From JAUILA01 sp050289805 (GTDB taxonomy: Bacteria > Bacteroidota > Bacteroidia > Cytophagales > Cyclobacteriaceae): DNA of 64,000 nucleotides. Positions 52,344 through 60,920 of the stretch are shown one piece after another. Within the stretch, counting starts at the first letter, position 1, and the number at the start of each line of letters is the position of its first letter. Location: NCBI GenBank assembly GCA_050289805.1, contig JBNKGL010000007.1, positions 62,001 through 126,000 of the forward strand. The letters run 5' to 3'. Under the pieces are notes generated by a model that was not told the origin of the DNA, searched no databases, and was given only the letters and a program-made list of their open reading frames with translations. The translations under genes and the position numbers were made by a program.

Positions 52344-53747
52344 TTGACCTTAATCAAATCAATTTCAGGAATCCGGGGAACCATCGGCGGAGAACCAGGA
52401 TCAGGACTAACGCCCCTGGATACAGTAAAATTTGCAGCAGCCTATGGGGCATGGACCATGCAAAACAGCGATGCAAATAAAGTTGTCATAGGGCGGGATG
52501 CCCGGATTTCCGGCGAGATGATATCCCATTTGGTTGCACAAACCCTCATCGGCATGGGAATCGATGTCGTTGACCTTGGCTTATCAACTACCCCAACAGT
52601 GGAAATGGCTGTGACAATGGAAAAAGCCTCGGGCGGTATAATCATCACGGCAAGTCATAATCCGGGTCAATGGAATGCACTTAAATTATTAAATGATTCC
52701 GGTGAGTTTATTTCGGATGAAGAGGGCAAGACTGTTCTGAAAATTGCAGACGAAAATTCCTATGAGTTTGCGGATATACTTCACCTGGGCAAATACAAAA
52801 AAGATGATACTTACCTGGATAAACATATCAAAGCCATCCTCGACCTGCCGTTGGTAAATAAGAAGGCTATTGGCGATGCTAAATTCAGGATTGCCGTTGA
52901 TGCGGTGAACTCTACCGGTGGAATTGCCGTACCCAGGTTATTACGCGCACTTGGTGTTGAGCAGATTAAGGAAATTTATTGTGAACCAACGGGTCACTTC
53001 CCCCACAACCCCGAGCCCCTGCCCGAAAACCTTACTCATATATCAAATGAAATGAATAAGGGCAATTACGATTTGGGAATCGTTGTGGACCCCGATGTTG
53101 ACCGGCTGGCCCTGTTACAGGAAGACGGCACTCCGTTTGGCGAAGAATATACGCTTGTGTCGGTAGCAGATTATGTACTGGGAATTACGAAAGGAAATAC
53201 TGTCTCTAATTTATCTTCAACAATGGCATTGCGCATCGTTACCGAGCAAAAGGGCGGGCACTATTTTGCCTCGGCCGTTGGGGAAGTAAACGTTGTTACG
53301 GAGATGAAAAAGCAAAATGCTGTGATAGGCGGAGAGGGAAATGGTGGAGTCATATACCCTGAACTGCATTATGGCCGGGATGCATTGGTGGGAATAGCAC
53401 TATTTCTGTCACATCTGGCAACCAGTGGAATGAAAGCATCACGTTTGAGGGCATCCTATCCCAACCTTCATATTTCAAAAAATAAAATTGAATTAACCCC
53501 GGACATCGATGTTGACGGAATTCTCAGCAGCATTCAGAAAAAATATTCGAAACGACCTGTAAATGCGATAGATGGCGTGAGAATTGAATGGGATGAAGAA
53601 TGGGTGCATCTGCGCAAATCAAACACAGAACCCATTATTCGTATTTATTCAGAATCGTCCTCGGAGTCGACAGCTGAACACCTCGCAAACAAACTGATTG
53701 CAGACATCAAGGATATTATAGCAGAGACGAATTCAGTAAAGGAATGA
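52344..53747 (+). CDS. glmM: Phosphoglucosamine mutase GlmM, TTG start
   Basis: Alpha-D-phosphohexomutase of 467 residues converting glucosamine-6-P to glucosamine-1-P for UDP-GlcNAc. The N-terminus MTLIKSISGIRGTIGG matches the family. The phosphoserine loop is TASHNPGQWNAL, the metal loop VDPDVDRLALL and the sugar-binding loop GGEGNGGVI. The frame is closed by TAA at 52329, and TTG at 52344 is the only standard start that keeps the conserved N-terminus. It overlaps the desulfurase gene by 4 bases (ATGA). The related phosphomannomutase activity is an alternative. Confidence 0.9.
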   Translation: MTLIKSISGIRGTIGGEPGSGLTPLDTVKFAAAYGAWTMQNSDANKVVIGRDARISGEMISHLVAQTLIGMGIDVVDLGLSTTPTVEMAVTMEKASGGIIITASHNPGQWNALKLLNDSGEFISDEEGKTVLKIADENSYEFADILHLGKYKKDDTYLDKHIKAILDLPLVNKKAIGDAKFRIAVDAVNSTGGIAVPRLLRALGVEQIKEIYCEPTGHFPHNPEPLPENLTHISNEMNKGNYDLGIVVDPDVDRLALLQEDGTPFGEEYTLVSVADYVLGITKGNTVSNLSSTMALRIVTEQKGGHYFASAVGEVNVVTEMKKQNAVIGGEGNGGVIYPELHYGRDALVGIALFLSHLATSGMKASRLRASYPNLHISKNKIELTPDIDVDGILSSIQKKYSKRPVNAIDGVRIEWDEEWVHLRKSNTEPIIRIYSESSSESTAEHLANKLIADIKDIIAETNSVKE

Positions 53748-54871
53748 GTATTTATCTCGATAATGCGGCAACAACCCCTGTAGATCCCGCTGTATTTGCC
53801 GAGATGGAGCCGTTTCTAAAAAGTTTCTATGGGAACCCATCATCCATTCACGGGGTGGGGAGAGAATCAAAGGCAGCCCTTGAAACCTCAAGAAAAACAG
53901 TCGCCGGATTACTCAATGCTTCCCCGATGGAAATCTATTTCACCTCAGGCGGAACTGAAGCTGATAATACGTTTCTGATGTCGGCGGTGCGGTCCTATGG
54001 TTTAAAACACGCCATAACTTCTCCCGTAGAGCACCATGCCGTGCTCCATACGCTCGAATTCATGCAGGATCTGGGTATGCTGGAATTACATTTGGTTAAA
54101 ATTGATCAAGATGGCCGTATTGACTTTGAAGATCTTGAAAGGCTTCTGACAGAATATCCTGAGAGTCTCGTAAGCCTCATGCACGGGAATAACGAAATTG
54201 GCAATTTACTCGATCTCGAACGAGCCGGGAATCTATGCAGGGAGGCAGGAGCCATTTTTCACAGTGACACGGTTCAAACCGTCGGCCATTTTCCGCTGGA
54301 TCTTTCAGCCCTTCCGGTCGACAGTATTGCGGCATCTGCCCATAAATTTCATGGTCCGAAGGGAGTCGGAATCATGTACATTGATAAAAACCGTAAAATG
54401 GATGCCTATATCCATGGCGGATCACAGGAACGAGGTATGCGGGGCGGAACTGAAAATGTCGCGGGCATTGTGGGCTTAACCAAGGCTCTTGAGCTGGCTG
54501 TCTCTAATATGGAGAAAGACCGGAAGCATATCCTTATGCTCAAGGACCGCATGGTCGGTCAATTAAGGGAAGCAGTAACGGGGATAACCTTTAACGGCCT
54601 TTCAGCTCAGAATGATCAAAGTCTTTATACGGTCCTGAATGTATCGCTTCCACCGTCTGACAAGAATGACATGCTGCTCTTTCATCTTGATCTGAATGGT
54701 ATTTGTGCATCTGGCGGATCTGCATGTGCCAGCGGTGCAACTACAGGTTCACATGTTCTTGCTGCGCTTGGCCGAGATAACAGGGGTGCAGTTCGTTTCT
54801 CCTTCAGTAAATTCAATACTGTGGAAGATGTTGACGTTACTGCAGGTGTGTTGAAAGAATTTTACAGCTAG
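53744..54871 (+). CDS. Cysteine desulfurase (NifS/IscS-like)
   Basis: PLP-dependent enzyme that takes sulfur from cysteine for Fe-S clusters or tRNA thiolation. 375 residues with DNAATTPVDP (6-15), PLP-lysine in SAHKFHGPKGVGIMYI and active-site loop CASGGSACASGAT carrying the catalytic Cys. The group II versus group I (SufS-like) split is not decided from sequence, but the short loop and length suit NifS/IscS. The next gene on the plus strand is far downstream. The 3' end overlaps hemH by CTAG. Confidence 0.9.
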   Translation: MSIYLDNAATTPVDPAVFAEMEPFLKSFYGNPSSIHGVGRESKAALETSRKTVAGLLNASPMEIYFTSGGTEADNTFLMSAVRSYGLKHAITSPVEHHAVLHTLEFMQDLGMLELHLVKIDQDGRIDFEDLERLLTEYPESLVSLMHGNNEIGNLLDLERAGNLCREAGAIFHSDTVQTVGHFPLDLSALPVDSIAASAHKFHGPKGVGIMYIDKNRKMDAYIHGGSQERGMRGGTENVAGIVGLTKALELAVSNMEKDRKHILMLKDRMVGQLREAVTGITFNGLSAQNDQSLYTVLNVSLPPSDKNDMLLFHLDLNGICASGGSACASGATTGSHVLAALGRDNRGAVRFSFSKFNTVEDVDVTAGVLKEFYS

Positions 54872-55896
54872 GCAGTTAAAACCAGGTCTTTCAGACATTG
54901 AATCCAGAGAGGGTGGTCATTGAGGCTTTCCACAAGCTGCACTTTCTCTCCACCATGCTCTTCAAACAGCTCCTGGTACTCATCCCCAATTTCAATGATG
55001 GTTTCAAGACAATCTGCCGTAAATGCCGGAGAAAATACCAGCAATTTTTTTGCCCCTTTCTTGGCTTGTTCAATAACAACCTTATCGGAGAATGGCTCCA
55101 GCCATTTTTTATCAAGCCTCGACTGAAAGCATACTGTATAATGATCTTCAGGAATACCTAATTTTTCAGCAAGCAAACGTGTTGTAGCAAAACATGTGGC
55201 TTTGTAGCAATATTTGTTCTCATCGGTGATTTCATGCTCACAATCACGATCGGAACATAATCCTTCACCATATACCTTGTCTACCTGTCGCTCCGGCAGG
55301 CCATGATAGGAGAAAAGCACATGGTCATAATCCTCATGATTATATGCGGATCCCTTTTCAACAAAGGCATTGATGTAATCGGGGTGATCATAATACTGGC
55401 TAACGAATCGTAATTCGGGAATGACCCACCAGGAGCTGATCACCTTCATTACCTCTTCCAGGGCGCTCCCGGTACTTGCAGAAGCATATTGGGGAAACAT
55501 GGGTACTACGATGATCCGGTCATAATTTGCCTTGCGCATTTCTTCAAGCACATCCGGGATCGAAGGGTTTTTATAGCGCATTGCAAGATGCACTTGATAC
55601 GATGGATCTAGTACCTGCTGCAGGAGATGTGCTGCCCTCTCGCTGTAAATAATGAGCGGAGAGCCATTATCGGTCCAGAGTTCCTTGTATACCTTCGCGC
55701 TTTTAGGCGCCCGAAACGGGACAATGATGAGGTTCACAAGTATTTTACGAAGCAACCACGGTATGTCAATGACCCGGGGATCATTCAGGAATTGAGAAAG
55801 GTAGGAGCGGACATCCCGTACCGAAGGGCTGTCGGGCGTTCCCAGGTTAACCAGTAATACTCCTGTTCGCTTCTTCTTATTTTTATTTTCAGTCAT
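54868..55896 (-). CDS. hemH: Ferrochelatase HemH
   Basis: Inserts iron into protoporphyrin IX in the last step of haem synthesis. 342 residues with VNLGTPDSPSVRDVRSYLSQFLNDPRVID, GSPLIIYSE, the catalytic His in LFSYHGLPERQV, ATCFATTRLLAEKL and SPAFTADCLETIIEIG. It would feed the Ccm system encoded earlier in the window. Confidence 0.95.
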   Translation of the reverse strand: MTENKNKKKRTGVLLVNLGTPDSPSVRDVRSYLSQFLNDPRVIDIPWLLRKILVNLIIVPFRAPKSAKVYKELWTDNGSPLIIYSERAAHLLQQVLDPSYQVHLAMRYKNPSIPDVLEEMRKANYDRIIVVPMFPQYASASTGSALEEVMKVISSWWVIPELRFVSQYYDHPDYINAFVEKGSAYNHEDYDHVLFSYHGLPERQVDKVYGEGLCSDRDCEHEITDENKYCYKATCFATTRLLAEKLGIPEDHYTVCFQSRLDKKWLEPFSDKVVIEQAKKGAKKLLVFSPAFTADCLETIIEIGDEYQELFEEHGGEKVQLVESLNDHPLWIQCLKDLVLTA

Positions 55897-55906
55897 AGTT
55901 TTTCGA

Positions 55907-56470
55907 TCATACCGGCTTATTTGTCTGCCATATTACCCATGCATAGGCAGCAAATCGGCCAAAACGAGCTAAAGATATCAATAGAAACCGCTGAAAGGGG
56001 TAATGTGTTCCGCCCATCAGCATACAAATTGCAGAAAAAGGAACAGGTGTTACGGCCCCAACGAATATCAGGAAGCCCCCATACTTATTAAGAAGATTCT
56101 TATACCTGTGTACATTCTTTTGCATGAATGAATTGGTCCATTTGAATTCAAGGAGATGCCTCCCGATGTGATAACCAATAATTCCGGCCAGGTAGGAAAT
56201 AACCGCCAGGAATGCCACATTGAGGGTATAGCTCTCAAACAGGCCGTTATTAAGAGACCATATCATGAATAATTCCGGTGGTATGATACCAAAGACTATT
56301 TCTGAAAGAATGAATGCCGAATATATGAGAATTGGCCAGTTCCCAAGATAATTGATGAAAGTATCAACATTGGTATATCGCTGAAGTACTTCGTAAAAAA
56401 TGACGATTACCGCGAGCCAAAATAATCCTTTCAGCAAATTGTTGATCAGAAATCTGTTTCTCCGGTTCAT
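55907..56470 (-). CDS. VTT/DedA-like membrane protein
   Basis: 187 residues from MNRRNRFLINN, about five helices. FIIPPELFMIWSLNNG-like loop and TPVPFSAICMLMGGTHYPFQRFLL resemble the SNARE-associated/VTT (DedA) family, thought to act as lipid scramblases or membrane-homeostasis proteins. The start at 56470 is one base after the upstream gene's stop at 56472. The longer frame (56512) would overlap it and is rejected. The substrate is unknown. Confidence 0.75.
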   Translation of the reverse strand: MNRRNRFLINNLLKGLFWLAVIVIFYEVLQRYTNVDTFINYLGNWPILIYSAFILSEIVFGIIPPELFMIWSLNNGLFESYTLNVAFLAVISYLAGIIGYHIGRHLLEFKWTNSFMQKNVHRYKNLLNKYGGFLIFVGAVTPVPFSAICMLMGGTHYPFQRFLLISLARFGRFAAYAWVIWQTNKPV

Positions 56471-56471
56471 A

Positions 56472-57638
56472 TTACTGCATCGGAGCCCTTTTGAACTCTT
56501 TCGTTTCGTCAAATAATTTCCGATACGTAAAATGAGTTTTTACAATATCTCCCCCAACCTGTTCGACGACGCGAATCATTTTTGGATTGAAGTCGCCAAT
56601 CCAGTTCATCTCAAGGTCATCATACTGGGTATACGCTTCCTGCACCATCCCGGCGGTGGCAATAACAAGTGCGCCTTCCAGGCCTTTCCCCTGATGCTCG
56701 GGAACCACACCAAACACAAGGCCCAGCATCTTTTTACATGTCTTGAAGGTTTTATGGTAGAGAAATTTGAGTTTTCCGATCCAGTCAAGCTTCCCGTTTA
56801 CATGTTTGAAGATCTGGTTTACCTCGGGCAGATTGATATAAAATGCGACGGGTTCATCCTCATAATATCCGAACCAGATAATCTTCTCATCGATAATCGG
56901 CTTCATCTGCTTCATAATGGCCTTAGCCTGCAGAGATGACATCTCCGCTACGCCGGTATGTCTCGCCCATGCTTTGTTATAGACTATTCTGAAGTCTTCG
57001 GTATACTTGTCGAGGTTTTTCAGCTTCAGATGCTCAAATCTGTACCCTGGATTTTCCATTGCCTTTTTAGCCTTTTCGTATAATCGGGGATGAAAGGGCT
57101 CCCTAACTTTTCGGCCAAAAGTGAATTGTTTAAAGTAAATCTGAAATCCGTAGTCTTCAAAAAACTGCTGGTAATAGGGCGGATTGTAATTACAGTTATA
57201 ATTAGGCTCAAGTTCAAATCCATCAACCAGAAGACCCCACCATTTATCGCGCTCACCAAAATTTATAGGGCCATCCATTGCCTCCATGCCTTTTCCCTCC
57301 AGCCACTTCCGGGCTGTATCGAACAATGCAAAAGCTACTTTTTCGTCCTCTATGCATTCAAAAAATCCAATACCACCTGTTGGCTGATCATTTCCCTTGG
57401 TGGCGGTTTTTTTATTTACGAATGCCGCAATACGTCCCGTAACTTTGTTTTTGTCATCTTTCACAATCCAGCGGGCGCATTCTCCTGACCGAAATGCCTT
57501 ATTCTTTTTTGGATCAAAAACAGCATCAATGTCCTTGTCCAGCGGACGGATCCAGGTTTTATTATTCCGGTAAACTGAGAGTGGAAAAAGCAAAAATTCC
57601 CGGGCTAGGGAGGAATCGGTAACTTCTACGATCTTCAT
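56472..57638 (-). CDS. GNAT-like acyltransferase-family protein of unknown substrate
   Basis: 388 residues starting MKIVEVTDSSLAREF. The C-terminal part has the GNAT acetyl-CoA fold pattern LGLVFGVVPEHQGKGLEGALVIATA (V-x-x-x-x-Q-x-x-G-x/A), with YYEDEPVAFYINLP upstream. The N-terminal third (FLLFPLSVYRNNKTWIRPLDKD) is typical of a conserved Bacteroidota family sometimes called YghO/GNAT-like. The substrate cannot be inferred. It is transcribed with the VTT-like gene, perhaps linked to lipid modification. The frame from 57686 adds 16 residues before the better start. Confidence 0.7.
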   Translation of the reverse strand: MKIVEVTDSSLAREFLLFPLSVYRNNKTWIRPLDKDIDAVFDPKKNKAFRSGECARWIVKDDKNKVTGRIAAFVNKKTATKGNDQPTGGIGFFECIEDEKVAFALFDTARKWLEGKGMEAMDGPINFGERDKWWGLLVDGFELEPNYNCNYNPPYYQQFFEDYGFQIYFKQFTFGRKVREPFHPRLYEKAKKAMENPGYRFEHLKLKNLDKYTEDFRIVYNKAWARHTGVAEMSSLQAKAIMKQMKPIIDEKIIWFGYYEDEPVAFYINLPEVNQIFKHVNGKLDWIGKLKFLYHKTFKTCKKMLGLVFGVVPEHQGKGLEGALVIATAGMVQEAYTQYDDLEMNWIGDFNPKMIRVVEQVGGDIVKTHFTYRKLFDETKEFKRAPMQ

Positions 57639-57715
57639 GGTGCAATTATACGCTTTCTGAGCCGTATTTCCGCCCGGAATAATCATTTGAGTCCCCTGTT
57701 ACAATGATGATTTTG

Positions 57716-57723
57716 TATCTTTA
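57716..57723 (+). promoter_or_regulatory. -7 box for the hydrolase/OsmC fusion gene
   Basis: TATCTTTA (seven of eight match TANNTTTG) lies 16 bases before the ATG at 57740. A TTTG at 57686-57689 is 26 bases upstream, longer than the usual spacer. Confidence 0.35.
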
Positions 57724-57739
57724 ACAGACAACCGAAACT

Positions 57740-58963
57740 ATGAATTCAACAAAAATTTCATTCATAAACAAAAAGGGTCAAAACCTCATTGCCCGGCTGG
57801 AATTACCTTCTTCAAAACCTGATGCCTGGGCCATTTTTGCGCATTGTTTTACCTGTTCAAAAGACATCAATGCAGTCATTAATATCAGCCGATCACTGAA
57901 CCTGGCAAATATCGCGGTTCTTCGGTTCGATTTTACAGGACTTGGCGAAAGTGAAGGTGACTTCAGCGAAACCAATTTTACCTCCAATATTAATGATCTG
58001 GTGTCAGCAGCAGAGTTTCTTAAAAAAGAATATGACGCTCCCGAACTTCTTATCGGGCATTCACTGGGAGGAGCAGCGGTACTGGCCGCCGCTCCTGAAA
58101 TCGAATCTGTGAAGGCAGTTGCAACCATTGGAGCTCCTTCAGACCCGGTTCATGTTGAACATTTGCTGAAAGACAAACTTGATGAAATAGAATCGAACGG
58201 TCAGGCCAAAGTCTCCATAGGCGGCAGGCCATTCAACGTTACGAAACAATTCATCTCAGACATCAGGGAAAGGGATCTTGAAAAAATCGTTCCGAAGCTG
58301 AATCGCGCCATCCTGATCATGCATTCACCCCAGGATACAATCGTTGAAATTGAAAATGCGAGGATTATATATGACCGGGCCCGGCATCCAAAAAGTTTTG
58401 TGTCACTTGATGGCGCCGATCACCTCCTCAGTAATAAGAATGATTCAATCTATGCCGGAAAGGTTATTGCAGCATGGGCAGAACGTTACCTGGAACTCAC
58501 CAGGGGCGAATCGCTTCCGGAGTCGGAACGGCAGGTGGTCGTTCGCACCGGTGATGACGGATTCACTACCGAGATCCGTGCAGGCCGACATTCATTCTTG
58601 GCTGACGAACCAGAATCCGTTGGAGGGAGCGACCTGGGTCCCACGCCTTATGATCTGTTGATTTCCGGACTGGGTGCATGTACTACGATGACCCTTCGTA
58701 TGTACGCAGACAGGAAGAAATGGCCATTGCACGAAGCCATTGTTCATATTGAACATGACAAAGTTCATGAAAGTGACTGTGAGGACAGCGAAGACCCCAA
58801 TGCGCGGATCGACCAGATTACACGTGAAATTCAGCTGATAGGTCCCCTTGATGAAGATCAGAAAGCGCGACTCATGGAGATCGCCGACCGATGCCCGGTA
58901 CATAAAACGCTTTCGGGCAAAATAAAAATAATTACAGAGCTTTATGGGGAAACAACGGAGTAA
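57740..58963 (+). CDS. Alpha/beta hydrolase fused to OsmC peroxidase-like domain
   Basis: 407 residues. The N-terminal hydrolase (about 5-255) has nucleophile Ser108 in GHSLGG, Asp199 (HSPQDTIVE) and His228 (GADHLL) as a likely triad. The C-terminal OsmC/Ohr-like domain (about 263-405) has the two conserved cysteines Cys314 (GLGACTTMTLRMYADRK) and Cys385 (RCPVHKTLSGK) of thiol peroxidases. It is known as the bifunctional hydrolase/OsmC architecture. It may hydrolyse an ester and detoxify the linked hydroperoxide. It overlaps the convergent DJ-1-like gene by 22 bases. Confidence 0.9.
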   Translation: MNSTKISFINKKGQNLIARLELPSSKPDAWAIFAHCFTCSKDINAVINISRSLNLANIAVLRFDFTGLGESEGDFSETNFTSNINDLVSAAEFLKKEYDAPELLIGHSLGGAAVLAAAPEIESVKAVATIGAPSDPVHVEHLLKDKLDEIESNGQAKVSIGGRPFNVTKQFISDIRERDLEKIVPKLNRAILIMHSPQDTIVEIENARIIYDRARHPKSFVSLDGADHLLSNKNDSIYAGKVIAAWAERYLELTRGESLPESERQVVVRTGDDGFTTEIRAGRHSFLADEPESVGGSDLGPTPYDLLISGLGACTTMTLRMYADRKKWPLHEAIVHIEHDKVHESDCEDSEDPNARIDQITREIQLIGPLDEDQKARLMEIADRCPVHKTLSGKIKIITELYGETTE

Positions 58964-59673
58964 TCAATTCCAGCCAGATCCCAGTCAATTACCAGCCCCC
59001 TTCCAAGCCCGATAGCCACTTCGCGCCCGTAAAGAACCTCACACAGGTAAAGAGCCGGATCGTAGGACTTTGCACCCCCGGCTGATGTAACAAGTTTCCC
59101 ATCATGAACAAAGCTCACGTTACTTACTATATCCAGATCCGGATACATTTCCTTATAGGCTTGAATATCGGATGGAAATGTGGTGGTTTTTCTGCCTTCT
59201 GCAAGGCCTGCTTTCGCCAGCACAAATGCTCCATCACATAGCGACATAACATACCGGGCAGAATTTCCCTTGTCCTTAACAAAACTTATGAGCTCCTCAT
59301 TCTCCAGGTCGGAGCCCATGCTTTGCTCGGCACTGGGAACTACCAGGATGTCAATGGAGGGAAGATCCACAGAATTAAATGCATAATCAGGTAAAATCCT
59401 CAGGCCTTCAAACGATGTGACCACCGACGTATCAGGAGCGACCGTAAATACCTTCATGGCCGGTTCTGTATGAAAAACAGTATGATGAAAGATATCCATC
59501 GGAGCTACCAACTCAGAGTTATAAACCCCATTAACCACAACAAAAGCTACATTCAGCTCTTTCGAGGGAGGGTCTGGAACAACTTCCTGCTCCACTTCGG
59601 AAATCTTATTGTCTTTAGTACCGCACGCCGTTATCAGTATTGCCAGGATTAGTGTATTCAGTATCTTTACCAT
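58942..59673 (-). CDS. DJ-1/PfpI-family lipoprotein
   Basis: 243 residues. Signal with lipobox LITAC puts the modified Cys at 17, followed by a 20-residue linker and a DJ-1/PfpI (class I glutamine amidotransferase-like) domain (about 40-235). The nucleophile elbow MSLCDGAFVLAKAG has Cys146, and HDGKLVTSAGGAKSYDPALYL forms the downstream part as in AraC-GATase-type sensors. Unlike most family members it is exported and lipid-anchored. The function is unknown. Confidence 0.85.
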   Translation of the reverse strand: MVKILNTLILAILITACGTKDNKISEVEQEVVPDPPSKELNVAFVVVNGVYNSELVAPMDIFHHTVFHTEPAMKVFTVAPDTSVVTSFEGLRILPDYAFNSVDLPSIDILVVPSAEQSMGSDLENEELISFVKDKGNSARYVMSLCDGAFVLAKAGLAEGRKTTTFPSDIQAYKEMYPDLDIVSNVSFVHDGKLVTSAGGAKSYDPALYLCEVLYGREVAIGLGRGLVIDWDLAGIDYSVVSP

Positions 59674-59700
59674 AGGCCCAATTTAAAATAAAATATAAGG

Positions 59701-60306
59701 ATGTCTGAAAATTCTGTTTTAAAAAAGATGCGGAAACAGGAAGGCCAAACCCTGCATCTCATCAATCAGCCGGAAAATTTCCCTGTATTTTCAGGTGAAT
59801 CAGGCATCGGAAAATGGCCGCTATCAGAGCCGGCCCTGCTCATCAAATTTATTAAAAATAAGGAGGAACTTGAAAATGATCTTCCGCAACTTGCCTCCCT
59901 CCACTTTGATACTACAGTATGCTGGATCGCTTATCCAAAAAAGTCTTCCTCAATTCAATCGGATCTTTCCAGGGATAACATCTGGGGCATATTGGGCGCC
60001 CAGGGTCTTGCTCCTGTCTCACAGATCAGCATTGATGAGGATTGGTCGGCGTTACGGGTTCGGCCGGAAGCAGATGTGAAAAGATCCGAAAAGACATCCG
60101 TTAATATTCCCCGAAATATGATGGAAGTATTGAGGAAAGATGAAAAGGCACTCTCATTCTTCATGAATTTATCTGCGACCAACAGGAAAGAATATATCCG
60201 GTGGATCACCGATGCGAAACGCCAGGAAACTCTTGACAAAAGATTGAATGCCCTGATACCACGCCTAAGGGCCGGACTTAAAAACCCGTCGGAAAAGCCT
60301 TCATGA
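59701..60306 (+). CDS. DUF3052/YdeI-like protein
   Basis: 201 residues. The N-terminal part (about 1-130) has LLIKFIKNKEELENDLPQL and VCWIAYPKKSS, as in DUF3052. The C-terminal part (about 140-200: RKDEKALSFFMNLSATNRKEYIRWITDAKRQETLDKRL) matches the YdeI/OmpD-associated family helix pair. Such proteins are sometimes called bacteriocin-protection proteins, with little support. It is divergent from the DJ-1 lipoprotein with 27 bases between the starts. Confidence 0.75.
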   Translation: MSENSVLKKMRKQEGQTLHLINQPENFPVFSGESGIGKWPLSEPALLIKFIKNKEELENDLPQLASLHFDTTVCWIAYPKKSSSIQSDLSRDNIWGILGAQGLAPVSQISIDEDWSALRVRPEADVKRSEKTSVNIPRNMMEVLRKDEKALSFFMNLSATNRKEYIRWITDAKRQETLDKRLNALIPRLRAGLKNPSEKPS

Positions 60307-60915
60307 TGGTTGATACAGCCTGCTTTCGATCATCCCATGGTAAAATGACTGCACAGCCGTTAACCGAATCGTGCTGGCACTGAACGCTTTTTCATAATCA
60401 GGCAATTGCGTCGTCTTCAGGCCCGTTGTTACCCCGAAAAACCAGTACATCACACGAATCAATAATCGCTGCCACGATTTGTTTGTTTCAACAAAATCCG
60501 TGAAACACCACATGCCATCCTTTTTCAGCATCCCCTTCAAATGCAGGACTACATCACAGAGCTCAGAGGTCGTGAAACAATCCAGGAAGAATGGTGTAAT
60601 GATGACATCATAGGGGCTATCCCCCTGCCATTTCATAATATCTGAATGATGAAAATGAACATCAATATCATTGAATGGTTGGTGCCGGCGACTCAGCGAG
60701 ATCATTGCTTTTGAAAGCTCCACATAATCGATTACAAAGTTATTTCCGGGATGATCAAGATCCTGTAATATGGTTCCGTCTCCACCGCCTGCAATGAGAA
60801 TTCTACTTTCCGGATCAATATAGCGATTAGACCAGTTTGTTGCCTCCTGAATGGAATTGCCAAACACAAACCTGGAAAGCGCACCATAGGACGAGGCGAT
60901 CGCATCAGCATTCAT
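60301..60915 (-). CDS. Class I SAM-dependent methyltransferase (spermidine-synthase-like)
   Basis: 204 residues from MNADAIASSYGALSRFVFG. The SAM-binding loop is RILIAGGGDGTIL with GxGxG (43-47), followed by VIDYVELSKAMISLSRR (acidic strand), HFHHSDIMKW and DVIITPFFLDCFT. A frame starting at 61047 would overlap the UbiA-like gene by 127 bases, and ATG 60915 is the natural start, 5 bases after that gene. The acceptor is unknown. The operon partner suggests a prenylated or membrane-bound substrate. Confidence 0.8.
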   Translation of the reverse strand: MNADAIASSYGALSRFVFGNSIQEATNWSNRYIDPESRILIAGGGDGTILQDLDHPGNNFVIDYVELSKAMISLSRRHQPFNDIDVHFHHSDIMKWQGDSPYDVIITPFFLDCFTTSELCDVVLHLKGMLKKDGMWCFTDFVETNKSWQRLLIRVMYWFFGVTTGLKTTQLPDYEKAFSASTIRLTAVQSFYHGMIESRLYQPS

Positions 60916-60920
60916 GACTT

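Noticed and set aside
59701..60306. Bacteriocin-immunity role for the YdeI-like protein
   Set aside because: The label rests on family naming only; no bacteriocin genes or other support are present.
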